A program made the translations under genes and the position numbers. From the NCBI GenBank assembly GCA_012295275.1, contig CM022679.1:28693164-28757163 (forward strand): DNA of 64,000 nt. Reading direction: 5' to 3'. This document shows positions 54,950 through 64,000 of this stretch, piece by piece (position 1 is the first letter of the stretch; every line of letters begins with the position of its first letter). Source of the stretch: Chrysomallon squamiferum. Taxonomy: Eukaryota > Mollusca > Gastropoda > Neomphalida > Peltospiridae. Below the pieces are notes generated by a model. That model did not search any database and had not been told where the DNA came from. It saw only the letters and a list, made by a program, of their open reading frames with translations.

Positions 54950-55705
54950 AACAGTGTACATTATACAAGTAAAATGTAATTTGTGTAGTCACTTTATGAA
55001 CAACATGCGATACTATTTACAACTGAAATGTAATTTGTACAGACCCTGCATAAACATCTCTGTGAACGTTTTACAAGTAAAATGTAATTTGTACAGTGAC
55101 TGTCTAAACAATACGATGTGTGTTATACGAGTAAAATGTAATTTGTACAGTGACTGTCTAAACAATACGATGTGTGTTATACAAGTAAAATGTAATTTGT
55201 ACAGTGACTGTCTAAACAATACGATGTGTGTTATACAAGTAAAATGTAATTTGTACAGTCACTGTCTAAACAATACGATGTGTGTTATACAAGTAAAATG
55301 TAATTTGTACAGTGACTGTCTAAACAATACGATGTGTGTTATACGAGTAAAATGTAATTTGTACAGTGACTGTCTAAACAATACGATGTGTGTTATACGA
55401 TGTGTGTTATACGAGTAAAATGTAATTTGTACAGTGACTGTCTAAACAATACGATGTGTGTTATACGAGTAAAATGTAATTTGTACAGTGACTGTCTAAA
55501 CAATACGATGTGTGTTATACGAGTAAAATGTAATTTGTACAGTGACTGTCTAAACAATACGATGTGTGTTATACGAGTAAAATGTAATTTGTACAGTCAC
55601 TGTCTAAACAATACGATGTGTGTTATACGAGTAAAATGTAATTTGTACAGTGACTGTCTAAACAATACGATGTGTGTTATACGAGTAAAATGTAATTTGC
55701 TTGCA
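54950..55705. repeat. 54-bp minisatellite with an open 18-codon frame
   Basis: About 11 near-perfect units of 54 bp (GTAAAATGTAATTTGTACAG, TGACTGTCTAAACAATACGA, TGTGTGTTATACGA), preceded by two or three degenerate units. Because 54 is a multiple of 3, one frame stays open and repeats VKCNLYSDCLNNTMCVIR. It breaks at a partial unit near 55388-55410 and reopens. No promoter, signal peptide or splice site was found, so I treat it as satellite DNA. Confidence 0.9.
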
Positions 55706-56803
55706 GAGAAGCGGGTAAGCAACGCGGTGTACATTTTACAAGTGAAATACTAAAATTCGATTTTAATTTAATTTTTTATAATTTCATTTTATTGTTGTTG
55801 TTGTTTTTTAATTTAATTAAGGTTTTTTTATTTTTATATTTTATTTATTTTATTTTATTTTATTTTTTTTTTTTTTTTTTTTTTTTTTTCTTACCGAATG
55901 TTTACATTATTATACATTTGTTACCAACTTACATTTATTTTACAATAAAACAGTTTTTAATACTTTCATTATCAACATAGTTTATAATGTCAATACATTT
56001 GTTACGAACATACCTTATATTTTTAACATTTATTATCAACACAACACATCACAATTATAAAAACAGTTATAATTTCCGTACATTTATTATAAACCTGTAT
56101 ACATTTTTTATTAACACAGTTTATAGTTTAATAGTTTTAACATCAAAACAGTTTATAATTTAATACTTTTATTCTCAACATAGATTATAATTTCATACTT
56201 TTATTATCAACAGTTAATAATTTTATTATCAACAGTTTCTATTTCAGTACATTTATTACCAACACATTTTCTATTTCATTACATTTAATATCAACATATT
56301 ATTTTATTTTTCAGTATATTTATTACCAGTACTTTTTCATATTTCAGTATATTTGTTATAAACAGTTTACATTTCAATACTTTTATTATGAACATAATTT
56401 ACACTTCAGTATTTTATTTTTGGCTTAGTTTATAATTTAAAACATTTAGAATGATAACAGTATCAAATTTACTACTTTCTCGAAGAATTTACGTGTGTCA
56501 TTCTGTATTCCTCACAGGCTATTTGTTTCTATATTAATATAATAAAGATTTGTTTATTTAGCTTTTATTTTATTTCATCCATTCGTTATTGACGTCGTTG
56601 TCGTCTTCACCTTCAAGAAACAACAGCCTTCCAATACTATTATCATTATTGTTATTATTATTATCATTATCATCATCATCGTCATAATCATCAAACTATT
56701 ATAAGTATCACCTTTTCTATGCCAATTCTAGTATTTATTATATTTATTTATACTCTTCTTTTTCCTTTCTTTCTTTCTTCTTCTTCTTCTTCTTCTTCTT
56801 CTT

Positions 56804-56863
<60 letters not shown>

Positions 56864-57275
56864 GTGTTATTTTTCTTGTTCTTGGCAGTAGTACTGCTTA
56901 TTAATATAAAGTGATAATTCTTGCATGATTTCTAACGTCAAAAATTATTAATCATAAAATTATCTGTTTTTACTTTCAACACATTTTTTGGAGAGAAACA
57001 AATGAAGATATTCAGATATTTGTACAAAGATTTATTCAGCCACTTATCTGCCATTTTGTTCTCCTTTCAGAATATGTATACATGTCATATATTTTGAATT
57101 TTTTCTTTGCTTCAGATTTTCAAGATTTTAGATAATAATTTTTCTTTCTGTAGTTTAGTTTTTTTTTATCTTAACGTCAACATGAATTCATTGCAGAGTT
57201 TTAGTTTTACTTCTGCAAAGAACACTTGAAACTTAGCAGTTATTTTCGGAGAGAATGCATCGTATTCTTTCAAAT
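55706..57275. other. Intergenic DNA upstream of the orphan signal exon
   Basis: No gene. A poly-T rich block lies at about 55790-55890, the degenerate TTTATTATCAACA array at about 55910-56450, the repeat copy shared with about 50110-50650 and 61220-61810 at about 56430-56960, and a compound (CTT)n-(ATT)n tract at 56778-56863. Confidence 0.65.
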
Positions 57276-57492
57276 CAGTGACAAGGGATTCGTTTTTACT
57301 AATCAATGAGAAGATGTTTTCAAACAAGTCTTTCAAGTGTAGAAAACTTTTACGACTAGAAATAAAATATGTTATAGGTTGTTCAGTTTGGAGTATACAG
57401 AGATCTGAACAAGACGTAATTATAGTATTCTATCACAATGTACAAATACTTCTTCTTTTTCTTAGCGATTTTTTTTATCACTAGTTCTGAAA
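57276..57492 (+). pseudogene. Orphan family promoter and signal exon
   Basis: A complete promoter block (GTGACAAGGGATTCG, TAGAAAA, GTTCAGTTTGGAGTATACAG, AACAAGACGTAATTATAG) is followed by an intact signal exon at 57438-57492 (MYKYFFFFLAIFFITSSE) with a GTAAGT donor. No lectin exon of its own follows; the next family element is gene J's own first exon 504 bp downstream. It could splice to J's exon 2 (acceptor at 58110, same phase), making it an alternative first exon rather than dead DNA. Confidence 0.7.
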
Positions 57493-57779
57493 GTAAGTAT
57501 TTGCTATACGTTTTAATTTTTATTTTTGTTTAATGTATTTATTTTTACACACACACACACACACATACAGATATATATATATTTTGTATTACTTTTTGTT
57601 TATTCTTTTCATCAGAGCATATTCTGATAATTATATATAGGTAGAAAATAATAAACCATTCAAGAATATATTTATAATCGATAGTTTTGTAATAATACAA
57701 ACAGTCCGTCGACATATTGTTGTTCATGTATTTAGTGTTATTAATGAATAAGGACACTCTTCAAATAGCTGTTTCGTTG

Positions 57780-57995
57780 GTAGAAAACCGTTATGACCAA
57801 CAGTAAAACTGTTACAAGTTGTCCACTTAATACAAACAGTCCTCAGAGATCAGCCTTACATGTTATTAATTAATGGGAAACTTTATCCAGACAACTCTCG
57901 CAAATGTAGTGTTTCGCTAAGACTGCAAACAGAACAGTGCTAAAGATTGCTTAGTTTGGAGCACTCACAGACCTAAAACAAGACGTAAACATGCG
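57780..57995 (+). promoter_or_regulatory. Upstream region of gene J, shared with gene B
   Basis: Near-identical, in inverted orientation, to the DNA before gene B. It includes AGTTTGGAGCACTCACAG and AACAAGACGTAAACATGCG ahead of the start codon. Confidence 0.6.
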
Positions 57996-58671
57996 ATGTG
58001 GAAATACTTCGGGTTTTTTATACCTTCGACGACGTATATGTCCAATTCTGAAAGTAAGCCTACAACATTTTAGATACGGATTTTAAAGCTCGTTTTCTTT
58101 TGTTTTTCAGATGATTGCTCTATTAACATCGCTCTCAATAAACCCGCAATCATGAGTCCTTACTTCAAGCATGAAAAAGCAGCAGCCAAACATGCAGTTG
58201 ATGGCAACTGTGGATCTATCTTCAAAACAGACGGATGTGCAATAACGTATCTCTATGACTACTGGCCGTGGTGGATGGTAGACTTAGAAGACATGTATAC
58301 TGTCCACACGTTCACTTTAACTAACAGAGATATCTTTAACAATTAAATAACAACATACTTACTAATAGTGATCTCATGAGATGTCAGTATGTAAGATAAA
58401 TACAAAGTAATAAATGAATATATAAGAAATTAGAAATAAAAAGGCAAGATATTCTTCTGTCAGTCTCTGAATTATTTTCCATTTCATTTTTTTTTAGCTC
58501 TCTTTCTTCAAATGACATAACTAGAGTGATATTTTCTGTATTGCTGTCTGTATGAAAGATTTAAAGTTACTTTATAAGTAATAAATGTTTCTGTTAAAAA
58601 TCTATGAATTATACACAGATTAATAAAAACAAAAAAGGTTTTAAAAGTAAGTACCCAGTAAATATTCTACG

Positions 58672-58692
58672 TTCTTCTTCTTCTTCTTCTTC

Positions 58693-58790
<98 letters not shown>

Positions 58791-58791
58791 A
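58672..58791. repeat. Compound (CTT)n-(ATT)n-(GTT)n tract, intron 2 of gene J
   Basis: Three successive trinucleotide blocks that differ only in the first base of each unit. The same types recur in other family introns and flanks. Confidence 0.95.
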
Positions 58792-59558
58792 ATTTTAAAT
58801 TGTACGACTGAAATGTAATCGATGGTACATGATCATTCTTGCTCATCACAACTACAGGGTTATTTCTCGTTCCAACCACTCTGAAGCGATTAACTCGTCA
58901 AAGGTCATGACATTTACTTTTTCTGTGTACGCGAAATGAGTAAACGCGACAACGTCCTGGTGGGGTGGGGAGAAGAAGAAGAACACCGAGTCCAGCGTCA
59001 GAGAGTTTCCTCTCATTAGTTTTAACAACAGCCACATATCCGTTAGTAAAAATGTCTTTAGTGAGTTTTTACATAAAACATAATTGTGTTCTTCTTTCAG
59101 TGGAAAGACTTCATTATTTTGTAATTGAATTATTTAAATCAAATCCTGAAAGATGTGAAGAAGCCAAGCCTACTTTGTGCTACAATGACACTGCAGGAAC
59201 ACTGGGAGTATCAGAAAGCAGGAGCTTCTCGTGTCACACGCCAACAAAAGGAAGATTTCTGAGAATCAGGATCTGGAGAAAACAAACTTTTCTGACTATC
59301 TGTGAAGTTCAGATTTTTGGAGAAATCGAAACTAGTAATATAGAACAAATATATGTATATACGTATATACGTATATGTGTCTATATATTTGTGTATATGT
59401 ATCTTCGTGTCTATATATACGTGTGTGTACATTTAAATATGAATGTATCAGTGTGTGTACGTTAGTATGTCTCTATGTATATATGTGTGTATGTTCATGT
59501 GTGTGTTGTATGCATGTATGTGAGTATATGTATGTGAATGTATGTGCGTATGTGTGTA

Positions 59559-60028
59559 CACTAAAACGAATCTAATTGGTTCCAAAGCCTCGTTCGTTAT
59601 ACGGTTCTTTCGTTATAGGGTCCATTGAAATACGTGTTATAAGGAGTAATCCTTTCCTGGCCCCCAAATACACGCTCTCAAAAATGACAAATATAGTATA
59701 AAATACTAAAATAAGTTAATGAACAGACTGTTAAACTCCTGAAATGAACAATATCATTAATGCGTTATCTGAACTTACTGATTCTGAGCTTGCAGCAGAG
59801 CAAGCAGAGAAGAGGGAGGAGACAGTTACAGAGAAGAGATGGAATAAGAGTAGTCATCCTTCCTAGCCCACTTTGGTGACTGTCCGTCTGTCTGTAGGAG
59901 GTCTTGTTCTCATCCTCCCCTGAAATATTCTTCCATGCTCGTTATGGGGTTCTGAGACTGATAGGTAAAACCGTTCGTTATACGGATAGGCGTATTAGAA
60001 TCCCTTCATTTTAAGGTGCCCCACTGTA
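59559..60028. mobile_element. Possible non-autonomous DNA transposon in intron 3 of gene J
   Basis: A GC-richer block of about 470 bp interrupts a TG/TATG-rich stretch. It holds CGTTCGTTATACGG twice (about 59590 and 59970) and a CGTTATAGGG variant near 59610. On the minus strand the right end reads TACAGTGGGGCACCTT, which resembles the CAGT(G)..CGTTATA style of pogo/Tigger-like ends. The left end, TACACTAAAACGAATC, matches only weakly. There is no transposase frame. Confidence 0.3.
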
Positions 60029-60528
60029 CGTACGTATGTATTAGTCTATGTCTGTATGTGTGTGTATGTGTGTCTTAATGTGTGTATCTGTTTGTGTATA
60101 TGTGTTTTATCTATATATCTTTGTATGTATGTATGTGTGTGTAAATGTGTATACATATGTGTGTATGTGTGTCTATAGGTTTTTTAATTACTATTTCTCA
60201 TTCATATTTCATACACATTTTCATGTTCTGTATATTCGTATTTTGAAGTGGAATGTAATTCTGTTCTTTTTCTTCTTTAATTATTTCAGGTTGTTGAAAC
60301 CCAACACTTTTTCTCCGGGTGAAACAAACACGGGTGGTTTCCAATAGTTCTGTCATGTCGACCACGCCCATCGTGAAATGTCCTTTGATGTGTATGAGTA
60401 ATGTGAAATGTCTGGCTTTCAACTTCAACACTCAAACTGAACAGTGTGAACTCATCTTTCATCCAGAGTTTGCCTTGAACATCCAGAACGATTCTCACTG
60501 GGATTATTACGGACCTGACTTGTGCTGA

Positions 60529-60632
60529 AACAACGAGTCAACAAAAGACAACAACAGAAAGCTTCTTATGTTAGATCTGAACAAATTGGAAAATGCAATA
60601 TGTGTTTTTATTGTTGGTGGAATCGTGGGGTG

Positions 60633-60710
<78 letters not shown>

Positions 60711-61553
60711 TTTTTTTGGGAGTTTTTGATATTTTTTTATTTGCTTTGTATCTGACTTTATATCTGCTTGTTTCTGTTAGATAAAAAATGTATTTGTTAT
60801 TATTATCATCTTTATCATTATTATGATTACTGTTCTTGTTAGATAGTTATTCTAGTTATTGTTGTCGTTGTATTTCAGTACATTTCTTATCAACATATTT
60901 TATATGTCTGTACATTTATTGTGAACATATTTTATCTTTTATTACATTTATTATCAACTTATTTTATATGTCTGTACATTTATTGTGAACATATTTTATC
61001 TTTTAGTACATTTATTATAAGCACAGTGTATATTTCAGTATGTTTATTATAAACACATTTTACATTTCAGTATATTTATTATAAACACACTTTATATATC
61101 ACTACATTTATTATCAACACATTTTATATTTCAATACATTTATTATCAACACAGTTTATATTTCAGTACATAATTTATACATCAATAGTTTTACTATTAG
61201 TATAGTTTCTAGTTTAAAACCTTTAGTTTGATAATAGTATCAAATTTTATATTTACTTGAATAATTTTACAATTCGTGTTATTCCGTATTCCTTACATTG
61301 TTTTCGTTTCTCTATTAATGCAATAAAGGCTTTGTCTAATTAGGTTTTCAGTTTTATTTCTTCCTTTCATTATTGACGTCGTTTTTGTCTTCACCGTCAT
61401 CAAACTACAGCCAGCTAATAGTATTATCATTATTGTTTTATTATTATTATCATCAATATCATCCTCGTCGTCATCATCAAACAATAATAATCATTACCTT
61501 TTTCTCAGATCACTGCCAGTTCTACTATTTATTTTCTATTTTATTCTATTCTT

Positions 61554-61622
<69 letters not shown>

Positions 61623-63165
61623 CTCGTTTTTGTTATTCTTCTTACAACTATTTTATTCTTTTTATTGTGTTGTTATTATTACAATTATATTATTTTTATT
61701 AATGTTTTGTTATTATTGTGTTTTTACTGTTAAAAGAAGTGGTGTTTATCAATATAGTGATAATTCTTGCATGAGCTGTAACGTTAAAAATTAACAATCA
61801 TAAAATGATCTTTCTTCCTTTGAAAACAACTCTTTGACAGAAAGAAATGGAGAACTTGCTACAACATATCAATATTGGAACATAATAATAATAATAAAAT
61901 TAAATTAAGAAAAGACTAACAAATTTTACTGATTAAATATATTTGCAAAACTCAATTGCAAATACTGTTGCTAGTGAGTTGAAACGAATATTCACAACCT
62001 TCTACTAGTGAAATTCAAAGATAATATTTTAGATATTTGTAAAAAGATTTATTCAGCCGCATTTGTGCCATTTTGTTCTCCTTTCAGAATTTGTACCCTT
62101 GTCATACATTTCAGTCATGCGTGAAATAAAATATCTTGCTACCTTGTGGAAAATAGAAGCAACTTTTGTGCCATACCAATATATTAACTTACCCGGAGTT
62201 TTCAAATGTGTGATGGAATATCCATTTATTTGTTAGCGTTATGTAGATCAAATCAAAATACGTTTATGTTCTACACTGAAATGTTTGAGAAGCCGATTGT
62301 AGACTCCAATTCTGAGCAACTATTAAATTAATTATTAATGAAAAATTTAGTTCTGCAGTACTTTTCAGCCTCCTAATGTTTTGTATTAACAACAAAATTA
62401 GTGACAAGGCATTTGTTTTTAAGCCGAAGAAAAGAACCAGATAGCAGAGAGTGGACTAACGACAACAGATAAATTTTGAAAGTAAAAAATTTATAATCAA
62501 AGAATTATTTTTTTGTATGTTGTTCAATAAACTGATTTTCAGAAGAAAACAATGTTTTGTTTTCGTTTTGAAAGTTGGTGGTTACAAAAACTTATAAATA
62601 TTTCAACATAATTCTATTTTAGATGGCTCCTGCCTCGGTTGCTGGTTATAAACAATAGTTTGTTTCTTGAAAGAATAACTAATAGATTTCATTGATTTAA
62701 TCGATTTCAGATAATGTAAAAACCAACCAAAATACTGCTGCTACGGTAATTTATACAAATAATTATGGCTAACTTAAGTAATATAGAAGAACGTTTTGTT
62801 GTTCGTTGCTCACTGATCAAAATGTATGACTTATACATAAAATTACAACAAACTGATCTTTTTTCTTTCTTTTTTGAGAATACCTTGCTTTTTAAGTCAG
62901 CTGAAAATTCAGAACCTACCGCTAATAATTATTTTTATTAATTTTGGTGGAAGGATTAGTCGGAGTAGTTTATTTATTTATTTATTTTAGAATTAGAATT
63001 ATTAATTTAATACTGAAAGAATCCATTTTGAGGTAACTTATTTGATATCTTTCAACCCATGAATGTTTTACGTTAACGACAGAATAAATTCAGTGTCGAG
63101 TTTCAGTTTAACATCTCAAGACAATACTTCAAACTGAACAGTTATTTTCCGAGATAAATCAAATG
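60529..63165. other. Intergenic DNA between genes J and K
   Basis: No gene. A compound (ATT)n-(GTT)n tract lies at 60637-60709, the degenerate TTTATTATCAACACA array at about 60870-61170, the third copy of the 50.1/56.4-kb repeat at about 61200-61810, a (CTT)n-(ATT)n tract at 61552-61620, and then flank homologous to the DNA upstream of H and G (from about 61960). Confidence 0.65.
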
Positions 63166-63339
63166 AACTTTTAAAATCAGTGACAAGGGATCTGTTGTCG
63201 CTATTCAATGAGAAGATATTTCTAAACAAGTCTTTCAAGTGTAGAAAACCTCTAACACTAGAAATACAATTTGTTACAGATTGTTCAGTTTGGTGTATAC
63301 AGAGATCTGAACAAGACGTAATTATAGTATTCTTCTACA
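63166..63339 (+). promoter_or_regulatory. Conserved promoter block of gene K
   Basis: AATCAGTGACAAGGGATCTG, TAGAAAACC at 63242, GTTCAGTTTGGTGTATACAG and AACAAGACGTAATTATAG up to the ATG. Closest to the blocks of G and H. Confidence 0.6.
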
Positions 63340-64000
63340 ATGTACAAATACTTCATCTTTTTCTTAGCGACCCTTCTCATAATTAGTTCTGAAGGTAAGA
63401 ATGTTTTTGTATCCGTCTAAATTCGACTAAATCAATATCCTCACGCTTTCTGTTTCTTTTCTGTCTTCTTTTTGGATTATCTTTCCTTTTGTTTCTTGTT
63501 GTGTCTGTCATTTCCTGTTAATTCTTTTTTACGTTTTAAATCCTCAATCAACTTACATTTATTATATTATCATTCCTGATATTTTATATATTGAGATGGT
63601 GTAAAATATCATGAACATGATTAATATTTCTAACTATTATAATGGCAGTGAATGAATACTGAAAAGTTTTAAATTTCAGACGAAACGACTACAAATATCG
63701 CTCTCAAGAAACCAGTAATCTCGAGTTCTGTTGTGAACAGTCCGTTTGCTGTTCCGGAACATGCAGTAGATGGTAATTAGTGTACAATTTACGGGAGAAA
63801 CGGTTGTTTTATTTCCAGCAGCAAAGACGAAAATCCTTGGTAGCTGTTTAACTATATATCTGTCCATCTATCTCTCTATCTATGAATCTCTTTATCTGTC
63901 TATCTATCATTTCATAATTTGTATACTGATTCTTTTTACAGCAGAGCATCTTCATTATTTTGTCATTGAAATATCTGAGAAGAACCCATATAAATGTTTA
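63340..64000 (+). pseudogene. Gene K: G/H-like lectin-PAN pseudogene, cut by window end
   Basis: Signal exon 63340-63394 is intact (MYKYFIFFLATLLIISSE, as in gene H). The N-half exon starts at 63680 (TTNIALKKPVISSS, PEHAVDGN), but TAG follows GN where G and H have TTG. At about 63840, just after the NPW codons, the exon is joined directly to intron sequence that in G and H lies before exon 3, so the WLVDLEES-TNRDRL end and its donor are deleted. The C-half exon begins normally at 63942 (EHLHYFVIEISEKNPYKCL) and continues past the window. This is a third member of the G/H tandem series. Confidence 0.85.

Larger units (their letters stand above)
57996..60528 (+). pseudogene. Gene J: F-type lectin-PAN pseudogene
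   Basis: Exons: 57996-58053 (signal, MWKYFGFFIPSTTYMSNSE), a N-half exon from 58111, 59101-59334 (C-half, intact) and 60290-60528 (PAN). Two lesions stand out. At the end of the N-half, where a GT donor should follow TNRDIF, the sequence reads AACAATTAA, so the frame stops at 58346. In the PAN exon the second codon is TGA where others have GGA or GAA. The predicted product is a 97-residue secreted half-domain. The C-half reads ERLHYFVIELFKSNP, VSESRSFSCHTPTKGRF and TICEVQIFG, and the rest of the PAN module is intact to YYGPDLC. The N-half has Cys-Ala-Ile in place of Cys-x-His and PWWMVDLEDMYTVHT. It is the inverted relative of gene B. Confidence 0.85.

Overview
The window is animal nuclear DNA. 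It is AT-rich, most ORFs are simple-sequence repeats, and the real genes are short exons joined by GT-AG introns with a constant phase. The encoded proteins are secreted F-type lectin (fucolectin/FTP) domains fused to a C-terminal PAN/apple-like domain. I infer a lophotrochozoan, most likely a mollusc, from the expanded secreted lectin family and the very dense (AG)n, (GATA)n, (TG)n and trinucleotide tracts; the species cannot be read from the sequence.

The dominant content is a clustered multigene family with a fixed four-exon design. Exon 1 (55-58 nt) is a signal peptide. Exon 2 (about 219-231 nt) is the N-half of the F-type lectin fold (NIALNKPA, AVDGN, WW-VDLE, TNRD). Exon 3 (234-237 nt) is the C-half (LHYFVIE, ETRNFTC, GRFVRIR, LCEVQVFG). 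Exon 4 (about 239 nt) is a six-cysteine PAN-like module ending YYGxDLC. All introns are phase 1. Five copies look intact: gene D (24052-25702, -), E (29155-32149, -), G (42391-44184, +), H (46639-48348, +) and I (51690-53626, +). Three are nearly intact but carry one visible lesion each: A (9219-11532, +, 2-bp frameshift), C (18403-20094, -, 1-bp frameshift in the PAN exon) and F (36161-38104, +, first splice donor GT changed to AT). B, J, the window-edge copy K, two signal-only copies (34.7 and 40.8 kb) and several exon fragments are pseudogenes.

Layout. 1-9.2 kb: repeat-rich DNA with one candidate unrelated small secreted-peptide gene built of micro-exons (4566-6236) and two short unique ORFs near 7.1-7.4 kb. 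9.2-13.1 kb: gene A and a decayed copy, both +. 14.9-34 kb: minus-strand genes B, C, D, E. 34-64 kb: plus-strand pseudogenes and genes F, G, H, I, J, K. The two arms are partly mirror images: C matches F and B matches J, introns and upstream DNA included. Within the arms there are recent direct duplications (C/D, G/H/K and the two signal-only copies).

Most copies share about 150 bp of upstream DNA ending at the start codon, a likely common promoter, so the paralogs may be co-regulated. A, E and I keep the His/Arg/Arg positions expected for fucose binding, while C, D, F, G and H lack the His. The cluster therefore appears to contain one group likely to bind fucose and one with an altered site. 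I see no rRNA, convincing tRNA, CRISPR, bacterial or viral gene.
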